A stretch of DNA of 64,000 bases from Methanoregula sp. Lineage in GTDB: Archaea; Halobacteriota; Methanomicrobia; Methanomicrobiales; Methanospirillaceae. Position numbers and translations under genes: made by a program. Under the pieces are notes generated by a model. It did no database searches and was not told the DNA's origin. It saw only the letters and a list, made by a program, of their open reading frames with translations. The stretch spans positions 1 to 64,000 of the forward strand of contig NZ_JAJRCG010000012.1 of assembly GCF_028679125.1 (NCBI RefSeq), read 5' to 3'. Below, piece after piece: positions 1 through 8,246 of this stretch (position 1 is the first letter of the stretch; every line of letters starts with the position of its first letter).

Positions 1-1304
1 CCTGCCAGCCGCTCGGGGCCATGTATGCCGCGCTCGGTATCCACGGGTGCCTGCCCCACAGCCACGGCTCGCAGGGCTGCTGTGCGTACCACCGCATGCA
101 CCTCACCCGGCATTTCCGGGACCCGGTGCTCGCGTCATCCAGTTCCTTTACCGAAGGCGCCTCGGTCTTTGGCGGTGCGGCCAACTTAAAGACCTCGATA
201 AAAAACGTGTTTGCGATCTACAATCCCGAGATCATGGCGGTCCACACCACCTGCCTCTCCGAGACGATCGGGGACGATCTCCCCAACATCATCAAACAGG
301 CAGAGGTCCCGGAAGGAAAAGTGGTCATCCACGTCAACACCCCGAGCTACCAGGGCTCGCACATCACGGGATTCTCCGGCATGTGCAAGGCCATGGTCTC
401 GTATCTTGCGCAGTCCGATAGTGCCGTAAAAAAATCGCAGATGAACGTCCTGCCCGGCTTTGTCAATCCCGGCGACATGCGGGAGATCCGCCGCATCGTG
501 GACCTGCTGGGTGTAAAAATGATCATGTTCCCGGACACGTCGGGCGTGCTCGACACCCCGCTGACGAGCCGGTACCAGATGTATCCCGATGGCGGCACCA
601 CGGTTGCCGAGATCCGCGATTCCGGCAACTCGGAAGTCACCCTTGCGCTCGGTGCGTTCGCATCGCACGATGCTGCGGACGTGCTGCAGGAGAAATGCGG
701 TGTCACCGGTATTCCGCTCAGGCTGCCTATCGGCATCAAGGCCACGGATGATTTCATCATGGCGATCAGGGACTGGTTCGGGGTCGAGATCCCGGCATCG
801 CTCACGCTCGAACGCGGGCAGGTCATCGATACGCTGATCGACACGCACTTCCACTACCAGGGAAAACGCGTTGCGATCTTCGGCGATCCCGACCACGTGA
901 TCGCGCTCACTGAATTCCTGCTCGCCATGGGCATGGTCCCGGTGTACGTCCTCACGGGTACGCCCGGCAAGGCATTCGAGACCGGGGTAAAAAAGATGCT
1001 CGACGATGCAGGAGTCACCGGCGCCCGGGTGAAAGCGGAAGGCGACCTCTTCGAGCTCCAGCAATGGATCAAAGAGGCCCCGGTCGATCTGTTGATCGGC
1101 ACCTCGTATGGCAAGTATATTGCCCGGGCCGAGGATGTCCCGTTCGTCCGCTTCGGCTTTCCCATCCTGGACCGGGCCGTCCACCCGCTCATGCCGGTGG
1201 TCGGCTACCGGGGATGCCTGCGCCTGATCGAACAGATCTCAAACGCGCTCCTGGATCGCCGGGATCGCGACTGCCTGGATGAGGATTTCGAACTCGTGTT
1301 ATAG
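1..1304 (+). CDS. nifK: Nitrogenase MoFe protein beta chain NifK (5' truncated by window edge)
   Basis: Beta subunit of the MoFe nitrogenase that reduces N2 to ammonia; it shares the P-cluster with NifD. The reading frame is open from base 3 and begins CQPLGAM, so the first P-cluster cysteine of the family lies at the very edge and only the N-terminal extension is missing. The next two ligands are visible in HGSQGCCAYHR and HTTCLSETIGDD, and the FGGAANL segment is also typical. It is followed 26 bp later by nifE on the same strand, the usual methanogen order nifD-K-E-N. The internal ATG at 21 is not the true start because conserved codons precede it. Confidence 0.95.
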   Translation, partial: CQPLGAMYAALGIHGCLPHSHGSQGCCAYHRMHLTRHFRDPVLASSSSFTEGASVFGGAANLKTSIKNVFAIYNPEIMAVHTTCLSETIGDDLPNIIKQAEVPEGKVVIHVNTPSYQGSHITGFSGMCKAMVSYLAQSDSAVKKSQMNVLPGFVNPGDMREIRRIVDLLGVKMIMFPDTSGVLDTPLTSRYQMYPDGGTTVAEIRDSGNSEVTLALGAFASHDAADVLQEKCGVTGIPLRLPIGIKATDDFIMAIRDWFGVEIPASLTLERGQVIDTLIDTHFHYQGKRVAIFGDPDHVIALTEFLLAMGMVPVYVLTGTPGKAFETGVKKMLDDAGVTGARVKAEGDLFELQQWIKEAPVDLLIGTSYGKYIARAEDVPFVRFGFPILDRAVHPLMPVVGYRGCLRLIEQISNALLDRRDRDCLDEDFELVL

Positions 1305-1330
1305 TGGGAATTATCCGGACGTGAGATATC

Positions 1331-2710
1331 ATGGAAACCATCTCTCTCCCACCAGAAGAGGGGGCATGCATCAGCGAACGCCAGAACTCCATCCTGACTG
1401 CCGGAACGGGCAGGAAGAGCATCCACTGCGCTGACGACAGCCTGGCCGGCTCCGTCAGCCAACGGGCCTGCGTCTTCTGCGGGGCCCGTGTTGTCTTAAA
1501 CCCGGTCACGGATGCGGTCCACCTGGTCCACGGCCCGATCGGCTGCGCTGCCTATACCTGGGACATCCGGGGCAGCCTGTCGAGCGGGTCGGAGATGTAC
1601 CGGAACAGTTTCTCGACCGACATGAAGGAGCGGGACGTGGTCTTTGGCGGCGAGAAGAAACTCGCCGCCTGTATCGATGAGATCGTGGAGAAATACCACC
1701 CCCCCGCAATCTTCGTGTACGCAACCTGCGTTACCGGCATGATCGGTGACGACATCGTTGCGGTATGCAAAGAGGCCACGCGCCACCACAACACCGAGGT
1801 GATCCCAGTCGAGTCGAGCGGTTTCATCTCCGGCAACAAGGTGGTCGGGTACCGTGCCGCAGCCCTTGCCCTCATGCGGCTCATCACGCCAAAAGAAGGG
1901 GAGCAGATCGAGAAGACGCAGAAACTCAACTTCCTCGGCGAGTATAACCTGAGCGGCGAGATGTGGCTGGCCCGGCGCTATCTTGGCGAGATGGGCATTG
2001 AGATCAATGTCGCCTTCACCGGAGACTCGACCGTGGCGGCCTTAAAGCAGGCGCCCGGTGCGTGTCTCAACCTTGTACAGTGCACGGGCTCGATGCACTG
2101 GGTGGCCCAGCAGCTCGAAAAAGAGTTCGGCACTCCCTTCATGGACGTCAACTTCTTTGGCGCGGAGAACACTTCGGAGAGCCTGCGGAAGATCGCCCGG
2201 TTCTACGATGACCCGGTGATTACGGAACGGACCGAGCGGATCATCGAGCGGGAGACTGCCCGCATCCGCCCGGCCATCGAACGCTACCGGCAGAAACTGG
2301 CCGGAAAACGGGCCGCGATCTACGTGGGCGGGGCCTACAAGGCCGTTGCCCTGATCCGGCAGCTCCGCGAGCTCGGGATGGTGATCGTCCTGACCGGTAC
2401 CCAGACCGGCAAAACAGAGGAATACGCCACCATCACCAGTCTTCTTGATGCGGGGGCGATCGTAGTCGACGACACCAACCCGGCCGAGATCGAACGGTTC
2501 CTTATCGAGAAAAAAGTCGATGTCATGGCCGGCGGTGTCAAGGAACGCGTACTCGCCTACAAACTGGGTGTCGGCTTCGTGGACCACAACCATGACCGCA
2601 AGGAGTGCCTTGCCGGGTTCGACGGCGCCGTGAACTTTGCCCGCGAGGTGTACATCAGCACCTGCTCACCGGTCTGGAAGTACCTCCGGACCCCGACAGG
2701 AGGTGCCTGA
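1331..2710 (+). CDS. nifE: Nitrogenase FeMo-cofactor scaffold protein NifE
   Basis: NifE and NifN form the scaffold on which the FeMo-cofactor precursor matures before transfer to NifDK. The 459-residue product shows CVFCGARVVLNPVTDAVHL near residues 48-66, HGPIGCAAYTWDIRG, VFGGEKKL and YATCVTGMIGDD, a NifD-like arrangement that lacks NifD's cofactor-binding C-terminal features. The ATG follows GTGAGATATC, a weak ribosome-binding match. Its stop TGA overlaps the nifN ATG by one base, indicating translational coupling. Expression would come from a promoter upstream of the window. Confidence 0.94.
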   Translation: METISLPPEEGACISERQNSILTAGTGRKSIHCADDSLAGSVSQRACVFCGARVVLNPVTDAVHLVHGPIGCAAYTWDIRGSLSSGSEMYRNSFSTDMKERDVVFGGEKKLAACIDEIVEKYHPPAIFVYATCVTGMIGDDIVAVCKEATRHHNTEVIPVESSGFISGNKVVGYRAAALALMRLITPKEGEQIEKTQKLNFLGEYNLSGEMWLARRYLGEMGIEINVAFTGDSTVAALKQAPGACLNLVQCTGSMHWVAQQLEKEFGTPFMDVNFFGAENTSESLRKIARFYDDPVITERTERIIERETARIRPAIERYRQKLAGKRAAIYVGGAYKAVALIRQLRELGMVIVLTGTQTGKTEEYATITSLLDAGAIVVDDTNPAEIERFLIEKKVDVMAGGVKERVLAYKLGVGFVDHNHDRKECLAGFDGAVNFAREVYISTCSPVWKYLRTPTGGA

Positions 2711-4101
2711 TGGCACCCGCCGGAAATGCCGGTACGGTCCGGCAGGTGAACAAGAACCAGTGCCAGCACTGCATGCCGCTTGGAGCCATCATCGCGTTCC
2801 GGGGGATCGCGGGAGCAATGGCGCTCGTCCACGGCTCGCAGGGGTGCAGCACCTACATGCGCCTCACCTGCGTCAACCACTTCAACGAGCCGGTGGATAT
2901 TGCCTCCTCCTCGCTCAACGAGAAACAGACGATCCACGGTGGGGAAGCGAACCTGAAGAAGGCGCTCGACAACATGCGCCGGGTCTATGCCCCGTCCGTG
3001 GTAGGCGTCCTGACCACCTGCCTTGCCGAGACCATGGGTGAGGACCTGGACCGGATCATCCGCGATTACCAGACGGAACAGGCAACGGGCTGCCCCGACA
3101 TCATCGCGGTGCCTACGCCGAGCTACAGCGGGAGCCACACGGAAGGGTACTGGGCCGCGACAAAAGCGGTCATCGCCCACTATGCCCGGCCCTCGGGACC
3201 GCACCGGTGCATCAACGTGATAGTCCCGCATATCAGCCCCGCAGACATCCGGGAGATCCAGAGAATCTTCACCCTCATGGGTCTTGCGATTACTCTCATC
3301 CCCGACTACTCCCTGACCCTTGACCGCCCGTTTGCCGGGCGGTACCAGAAGATCCCGGCCGGCGGGACGAGACCCGAGGAGATCGCGGCCATGCCCGGCG
3401 CCCCGCTCACGATCCAGTTCGGCGCCACCTGCCCGGACAATCTCTCGCCCGGCCTCTGGCTCGAACAGGAGTACGGCGTTCCGCTCGTCACCCTGCCGCT
3501 TCCGGTAGGGATCGAGGCAGCCGACCAGCTCCTTGCCGTTCTCGAAAAGATCAGCGGGCATCCCCGGCCGGAATCCCTTGCAAACGAACGTGGCTGGCTT
3601 CTCGATGCCATGGCCGATGCCCACAAGCACAATGCGGAGGGCAGGGCTGTCATCTACGGCGAGCCGGAACTGGTGTATGCCCTCACCCGGGCCTGCACCG
3701 AGAATGGCATCGCCCCGGTCGTCATCGCGAGCGGAACCCGTGCAAGCCGGCTGGCCTCATGTCTCGAACCGCTCCTCCCGGGCCTGGATGAACAGCCCGT
3801 GGTCCTCGAAGAAACGGATTTTGCCGCAATTGAAGCAGCGGCACTCCGGGCCGGCGCGAATATCGCAATCGGTCATTCCGGCGGGAAGTTCTTCACCGAG
3901 CGGCACGGCATCCCGGTTGTCCGGACCGGCTTCCCCGTCCACGACCGGGTCGGCGGCCAGCGTATTCTCTCCGTGGGTTACGCGGGAACGCTTGCGCTCC
4001 TCGACCGGATCACGAACACGCTGCTTGAGCAGAAACACGGCTCGTACCGCCGGCTCCGGTACGAAGAGACGAACAGAACAGAAATCATGGAAGGTATCTG
4101 A
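2710..4101 (+). CDS. nifN: FeMo-cofactor scaffold partner NifN
   Basis: Partner of NifE in the FeMo-cofactor assembly complex. The start is set at 2710, where the ATG overlaps the nifE stop (TGATG); the open frame reaches further upstream but only inside nifE. The 463-residue product begins with NKNQCQHCMPLGA at about residues 14-26, followed by HGSQGCSTYMRL, HGGEANLKKAL and TTCLAETMGEDL, a NifK-like pattern with the shorter N-terminus typical of NifN. The gene is in line with nifK-nifE, and its stop is separated by a single base from the ferredoxin ATG at 4103. Confidence 0.93.
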   Translation: MAPAGNAGTVRQVNKNQCQHCMPLGAIIAFRGIAGAMALVHGSQGCSTYMRLTCVNHFNEPVDIASSSLNEKQTIHGGEANLKKALDNMRRVYAPSVVGVLTTCLAETMGEDLDRIIRDYQTEQATGCPDIIAVPTPSYSGSHTEGYWAATKAVIAHYARPSGPHRCINVIVPHISPADIREIQRIFTLMGLAITLIPDYSLTLDRPFAGRYQKIPAGGTRPEEIAAMPGAPLTIQFGATCPDNLSPGLWLEQEYGVPLVTLPLPVGIEAADQLLAVLEKISGHPRPESLANERGWLLDAMADAHKHNAEGRAVIYGEPELVYALTRACTENGIAPVVIASGTRASRLASCLEPLLPGLDEQPVVLEETDFAAIEAAALRAGANIAIGHSGGKFFTERHGIPVVRTGFPVHDRVGGQRILSVGYAGTLALLDRITNTLLEQKHGSYRRLRYEETNRTEIMEGI

Positions 4102-4102
4102 A

Positions 4103-4411
4103 ATGCAAAAACCCACCCATCATATCTTTGTCTGTACCAGCTCCCGTCCCAACGGGCAGCAGAAAGGGTTCTGCCACACCAAGGCGGGCCTTGAGGTGAT
4201 GGCAAAGTTCCAGGAAGAGATCGAAGAACGCGGCATCGGCGGGGAGGTCTTTCTCTCCAACACCGGTTGCTTTGGTATCTGCGAGCAGGGCCCGGTCGTG
4301 GTCGTGTATCCCGACAATATCTGGTACGGTTCGGTTACTGCCGACGACGTACCCGAGATCCTCGACTCGCACATCGAAGGGGGAAATCCCGTGGGGCGTC
4401 TCGCCCTGTAA
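4103..4411 (+). CDS. Thioredoxin-like [2Fe-2S] ferredoxin in the nif operon
   Basis: A 102-residue protein of the thioredoxin-fold [2Fe-2S] ferredoxin family (Shethna-type and NuoE-C-terminal-like). Four cysteines are in the expected layout: one in FVCTSSRPNG, one in GFCHTKAG, then NTGCFGICEQGP about 40 residues later. It ends with the family's VVVYPDNIWYGSV strand and DVPEIL helix. The ATG lies 2 bp after the nifN stop, so it belongs to the operon. By position it may donate electrons to nitrogenase or to cofactor synthesis; that role is inferred. The larger frame that starts inside nifN is not used. Confidence 0.88.
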   Translation: MQKPTHHIFVCTSSRPNGQQKGFCHTKAGLEVMAKFQEEIEERGIGGEVFLSNTGCFGICEQGPVVVVYPDNIWYGSVTADDVPEILDSHIEGGNPVGRLAL

Positions 4412-4425
4412 CGCAGGAGAAGGGT

Positions 4426-5064
4426 ATGTGTATATCAGAGATTGCGGTCATTACCGGCATTGACGGCCGGACCGTCCCGCTCAGCGAACCGGGCACGGTC
4501 ATTGTGTATCGCAGGGTGAACGGAACCTGGCTCGCGGAACGCCGGCTCCCGTTCTCGCTCGAATCAGACGGCGGGCTTGCCGGCCTGCGCAGGCGGATGG
4601 GGGAACTCATCGCATTCCTCGGGACCTGCCGGACCTTCGTTGCCCGTTCGGCGAGCGGGGCCTCCTTCTTCGAACTGGAGAAGGCGGAATGCCAGGTCTT
4701 CGAGATTGCCGGGAGCCCTTCTGAATTCCTCGGTACGGTCTGGCTGGAGGCAAAGGAGGAGCAGGAAGCAAAAATCCCATTGCCAGACGGTGCCGACATC
4801 CCGGCCCCGCTTGAGATTTCGCCCGGGAAATATTACATCTCCATCCGCGAGATCCAGGGAAAGCGTCCTGAGATGAGTAGCAAGCAGGTACTCCGGACGT
4901 TCGTACAGGCCGGCGCGTTCACCGAGCTGGAGATCACCTGCGATCATGTTCCCCCATGGATTGAGGTTGATGCCGAGCGGCTCGGGTACGATCTCACCCA
5001 TGAACAGACCGCGCTTCATGATGTGAAAGTGCTGCTCAAAAGGCCGGCAGGGGGCTGTTGCTGA
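4426..5064 (+). CDS. AnfO-family nitrogenase-associated protein
   Basis: A 212-residue protein resembling AnfO, a family first seen beside the Fe-only nitrogenase genes. Recognisable stretches are MCISEIAVITGIDG at the N-terminus, GTVIVYRR, FLGTCRTFVARSASG and an alpha/beta C-terminal half ending in GGCC. The terminal CC pair could be redox-active or bind metal, but no function is established. The start at 4426 follows AGGAGAAGGGT, an excellent ribosome-binding site, 14 bp after the ferredoxin stop. It is the last gene before the terminator. Its presence with Mo-type nifKEN rather than anfDGK is noteworthy. Family recognition is from memory of the N-terminal pattern. Confidence 0.7.
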   Translation: MCISEIAVITGIDGRTVPLSEPGTVIVYRRVNGTWLAERRLPFSLESDGGLAGLRRRMGELIAFLGTCRTFVARSASGASFFELEKAECQVFEIAGSPSEFLGTVWLEAKEEQEAKIPLPDGADIPAPLEISPGKYYISIREIQGKRPEMSSKQVLRTFVQAGAFTELEITCDHVPPWIEVDAERLGYDLTHEQTALHDVKVLLKRPAGGCC

Positions 5065-5186
5065 ACCACCCGCCCCCCGGTATGGCTGCGGCCGGAGCAG
5101 CGGGATATTCCCTTATTGCCAGCGGGAAGGACACTCTCATCTCACCGGGCTTACAACCATTTCCTTCCGCATGCACCTGCCAGCCG

Positions 5187-5232
5187 GTTGGCCGGGCGAT
5201 TCATCGTATGAATCCCGGGCTGGCCCTTTTTT
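5187..5232 (+). terminator. Terminator of the nif operon
   Basis: An imperfect hairpin with stems ATTCAT/ATGAAT (loop CG/CGT) extended by CCGGG/CCCGG, directly followed by CCC and six T. It lies about 130 bp after the AnfO-family gene, and no gene is recognisable between 5065 and 5360. Confidence 0.65.
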
Positions 5233-5360
5233 CCGACACGCAGGAACACGGGGACGCCATCATGTCCCGGCGGGGATAACCCGGGCGATATGCCCGGGAA
5301 ATGGATCCCTGCCGGTCCGGGAATATTCATAGACTTATCGATCATACCGTGAGGTCATCA

Positions 5361-6284
5361 ATGATTTCGGTACTCTATGTTGATGATGAATCAATTCTCC
5401 TCGAAATCGCGAAGATCTACCTGGAGCGGACAGGACAATTCCAGGTAGATACCCTTGTGTCTGCTCCGGCTGCCCTGGAACGTATGAAGACCCGGAGGTA
5501 TGATGTGATTATCTCTGACTACCAGATGCCCGAGATGGATGGCATTGAATTCTTAAAAAAGATCCGGGCAACCTGGCCGACACTCCCGGTCATCATTTTC
5601 ACGGGCCGGGGAAGGGAGGAGGTCGTCATCGAGGCCCTGAACGCAGGGGCGGATCACTACCTCCAGAAAGGCGGGGGGCCGAAATCGCAATTCGCTGAAC
5701 TTGTCCATATGATCACCCGGTCTGTCGAACGCCGCCAGGCGAGCGAGACGATCCTGCACTTAAACCGGCTCTACGCAGTCGTGTCGCGTATCAACCGGGC
5801 AGTCATCCATATCCGCGACCGGCAGGAACTTCTCGTGGAAGCCTGCCGGATCGCGATTGACGAAGGAAAATTCCTCATGGCATGGATCGGCATGATCGAT
5901 GGGGAAACGCATAATGTCATCCCGGTAGCTGCCTGCGGGTACGAGGAAGGGTATCTGAGTAACATCTCCGTGAGCACGGACAACATCCCTGCGGGGATGG
6001 GACTGACCGGGACTGCGATCCGCGAGGGCCGGCCCATGATAAGCAATGATATTGCATCCGATCCCCGTATGGAGAACTACCGGCATGAGGCGGCACGTCG
6101 GGGGTACCGCTCATCGGCAGCGCTTCCCCTCATCTGCCGGGGGAAAGCGATCGGGGCAATACGGTTCTATGCTGCCGAAGTGAATTTTTTTAATGACCGG
6201 GAGATCCGGCTCCTTGAGGAACTCGTAGAGGATCTCTGCTTTGCCCTGGATCTGATCGATAATAAGGAAAATTCTGCTGGATAG
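5361..6284 (+). CDS. Response regulator with GAF sensor domain
   Basis: A cytoplasmic 307-residue signalling protein. Residues 1-120 are a CheY-like receiver with acidic pair D8-D9, phospho-acceptor D53 (ISDYQMPEMDG) and the conserved lysine in YLQKGG. Residues about 145-300 are a GAF domain (LLVEACRIAIDEG...LTGTAIREGRPM...SSAALPL). There is no DNA-binding or kinase domain, so it probably signals through protein contacts or a ligand-modulated phosphorelay. The start is at ATG 5361 because GAGGT precedes it by 6 bp; an open frame begins 60 bp earlier without such a signal. Close relatives of this receiver occur at 9413 and 26882. Confidence 0.85.
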   Translation: MISVLYVDDESILLEIAKIYLERTGQFQVDTLVSAPAALERMKTRRYDVIISDYQMPEMDGIEFLKKIRATWPTLPVIIFTGRGREEVVIEALNAGADHYLQKGGGPKSQFAELVHMITRSVERRQASETILHLNRLYAVVSRINRAVIHIRDRQELLVEACRIAIDEGKFLMAWIGMIDGETHNVIPVAACGYEEGYLSNISVSTDNIPAGMGLTGTAIREGRPMISNDIASDPRMENYRHEAARRGYRSSAALPLICRGKAIGAIRFYAAEVNFFNDREIRLLEELVEDLCFALDLIDNKENSAG

Positions 6285-6353
6285 GGGAGACAACGGACCT
6301 GCACCGGGCTGGATCTCCCGGCGGACCGTGGCCTGGTCAAGCCGAATCATTTC

Positions 6354-6381
6354 AAAAAAGATTTGCCGGGATTATCCCGGC
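6354..6381 (-). terminator. Hairpin terminator of the glutamate synthase gene
   Basis: Perfect inverted repeat GCCGGGA-TTA-TCCCGGC at 6365-6381, followed on the minus strand by AAATC and six T (the A-run at 6355-6360). It sits between the converging receiver-GAF and glutamate synthase genes. Confidence 0.7.
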
Positions 6382-6411
6382 GCAGACGTAACCGGACTGA
6401 TATGTCAGCGA

Positions 6412-8001
6412 TCAGTCGAGCAGCTGCCCCATTGCCTCGTCATACCGTGCGGACATGACGTACTCGATGCCCGAGACCCCGGCCGCTTCCTCGGTCAGTG
6501 CCATTAAGTCATCACGGGTAATGGTGGAGAGGTTGAAGTTCCTGCTGCCTGCCATGAGCTGCTGGAGGCCGGTGCGGAATTTCGATGCATGCGTGTAGAT
6601 ACCGACTGCACCCATGGGGATCTCCTTCATCTTGTTGCCGTATTTCTCCTTGAGCTCCTCGTAGCAGACGAAGATCTCCTGGACACTGCTGCCATACTTG
6701 GAGACGGACTTCGGCAGTTCGCCGTCCTTGATCCACTTCTCGATGTTTTTGCCAACGAATCCGGGGATCATGAGGGCACGGCCCATGCAGACCGCCTTGA
6801 AGTACGGGCTGCCCATCGCGAGTGCCTTGAAGACGCCGGGCTCATCGGAGAATCCGCCGGCCATGGCGAGGTCGGGCACGCGGTAGCCCTTCTTCTCAAG
6901 TTTCTGGGCAAACTCGTAGGTGAGTGCCTGCAGGTAGAACGTCGGGATACCCCATTCGTTCATCATCGGCCACGGGCTCATACCAGTTCCGCCGGGTGCA
7001 CCGTCGATGGTCAAAAGGTCGATCTTGGCTTCCGAACAGTAGCGGAGTGCCATGGCGAGTTCAACCATGGAGTACGCCCCGGTCTTGAGCGTTACCCGCT
7101 TGAAACCGATGTCGCGGAGCCGGTCGATCTCTTCGAGGAATCCTTCCTTCGTGACAAAACCGAGGCGTGAGTGGCGCTCGAACTCCTTGATGGCGCCGGC
7201 CTTGAATGCTGCCTGGTTCTCCTTGACCGTCGGGTCGGGGAGGACGATGTAGCCGCGCTTCTTGAGTTCGATGGCGCGTTCCAGGCTCTTGACCTTGATC
7301 TCGCCGCCGATACACTTGGCGCCCTGTCCCCACTTGAGCTCGATGGTGTCGAGGTTGTGCTTGCTTGCAACGTACTCGGCGACACCGAGGCGGGTGTCTT
7401 CGACATTCATCTGGACGAGGATCTCACCGTACTTGCTCTGGAATTTTCTGTACGTGTTGATCCGGCGGTCCATCTCGGGGGATTCCTTGACCTTGTGCTT
7501 TGCGTCAAGCTTGAGGCCCGGGTCGATACCGCAGACGTTTTCCCCGCATACGAGGGTGATACCGGAGATCGCGGCACCAACGGCGAAGTGCTCCCAGTTT
7601 GCCCGGGCAATCTCGGTCGAGCCGAGCGCACCGGTGAAGATCGGGACTTTCATCTGGACTTTCTTGGACCAGCCGTACTCGGTCTCGGTGTCAACGGAGG
7701 AGAAAACCGCTGAGTCCGGGCCGATCTCGGTGCCTTCGGGAAGCCCCTTGGCGCCCTGTGCATATCCCTGGATGTTCAGGTGCGAGTAATCGATCGGGTA
7801 GTTCTTGTCGGCACCTGCGGTGATCTCGCCGAACGGGCCGGGGTATAAAACCTCCCGTCCTCTGAAAGAAGAAAGCCAGATCTCACAGCTGCCCTTGCAG
7901 CCATCCATGCAGCGGGTACAGATACCGGAGCACGGAGCAACACTCCGCGAGCGGTTTACAGTCCCGGTCGCTTCATTGGCATTGGGTTGTCTAAGATTCA
8001 T
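6412..8001 (-). CDS. gltB: Archaeal-type glutamate synthase, FMN-binding synthase domain
   Basis: Synthase part of glutamate synthase (2-oxoglutarate plus glutamine-derived ammonia gives glutamate), acting in ammonia assimilation. The 529-residue product has an N-terminal cysteine cluster (CSGICTRCMDGCKGSCE), then the FMN-binding TIM barrel: GALGSTEIARANWEHFAVGAA, KWGQGAKCIGGEIK, TIDGAPGGTGMSPWPMMNEWG and AMAGGFSD. The glutaminase domain is not here; archaea encode it as a separate subunit. ATG 8001 is preferred over an ATG 24 bp upstream because GGAG lies 7 bp before it. The gene stands alone with its own promoter and terminator and a candidate nitrogen-regulator site about 156 bp upstream. 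Confidence 0.92.
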   Translation of the reverse strand: MNLRQPNANEATGTVNRSRSVAPCSGICTRCMDGCKGSCEIWLSSFRGREVLYPGPFGEITAGADKNYPIDYSHLNIQGYAQGAKGLPEGTEIGPDSAVFSSVDTETEYGWSKKVQMKVPIFTGALGSTEIARANWEHFAVGAAISGITLVCGENVCGIDPGLKLDAKHKVKESPEMDRRINTYRKFQSKYGEILVQMNVEDTRLGVAEYVASKHNLDTIELKWGQGAKCIGGEIKVKSLERAIELKKRGYIVLPDPTVKENQAAFKAGAIKEFERHSRLGFVTKEGFLEEIDRLRDIGFKRVTLKTGAYSMVELAMALRYCSEAKIDLLTIDGAPGGTGMSPWPMMNEWGIPTFYLQALTYEFAQKLEKKGYRVPDLAMAGGFSDEPGVFKALAMGSPYFKAVCMGRALMIPGFVGKNIEKWIKDGELPKSVSKYGSSVQEIFVCYEELKEKYGNKMKEIPMGAVGIYTHASKFRTGLQQLMAGSRNFNLSTITRDDLMALTEEAAGVSGIEYVMSARYDEAMGQLLD

Positions 8002-8126
8002 AATGACACTCCATGGAAATTGCAAAATTTCCCTCGATAATGCGAAGGTACCGTCTGAGCGATAATAATTCTCAAACTTAATTTTTATTAAAACTCATTG
8101 GGTAATAAGCGCTTGCTTTCCACCCT

Positions 8127-8134
8127 CTTATAAG
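8127..8134 (-). promoter_or_regulatory. TATA-like box for the glutamate synthase gene
   Basis: CTTATAAG, 126 bp upstream of the glutamate synthase ATG and 22 bp downstream (in transcription direction) of the GGAA-N6-TTCC palindrome. The alternative T/A-rich stretch at 8079-8092 is nearer the start, so the exact promoter is uncertain. Confidence 0.4.
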
Positions 8135-8156
8135 ATTTTCGATTTTTATCGATGAT

Positions 8157-8170
8157 GGAAGTGCATTTCC
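8157..8170. promoter_or_regulatory. Candidate NrpR operator GGAA-N6-TTCC
   Basis: The sequence GGAA-GTGCAT-TTCC matches exactly the 14-bp operator bound by NrpR, the repressor of nitrogen-assimilation genes in methanogens (known from Methanococcus and Methanosarcina nif and glnA). It lies in the 245-bp gap upstream of glutamate synthase, next to a TATA-like box. Regulation by NrpR is inferred; nrpR itself is not in this window. Confidence 0.6.
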
Positions 8171-8238
8171 ACCTACTTTTTCCTTATATTGCAGGGTAAA
8201 AGTGCAAAAAATGAGAAATTTTTAAAAACTGGTTTTTC

Positions 8239-8246
8239 AAAAAAAA
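8239..8246 (-). terminator. Oligo-T terminator after the DUF362 gene
   Basis: Eight T on the minus strand start immediately after the TGA stop of the DUF362 gene (A-run 8239-8246 on the plus strand). This is a typical archaeal intrinsic termination signal without a hairpin. Confidence 0.5.

Noticed and set aside
186-1184. Long minus-strand open frame opposite nifK
   Set aside because: It is a shadow of the GC-rich nifK gene: its composition is that of an antisense frame (rich in R, D, H, V), and nifK on the other strand is unmistakable.
2605-2709. Upstream extension of nifN
   Set aside because: The extra codons lie inside nifE; the ATG overlapping the nifE stop gives the normal NifN length.
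5058-5279. 73-codon open frame after the AnfO-family gene
   Set aside because: It overlaps the operon terminator hairpin, starts with an overlap to the AnfO-family stop and has no conserved-looking residues.
6589-7713. Plus-strand open frames inside the glutamate synthase gene
   Set aside because: They are antisense shadows of a well-conserved gene and lack ribosome-binding sites and protein-like composition.
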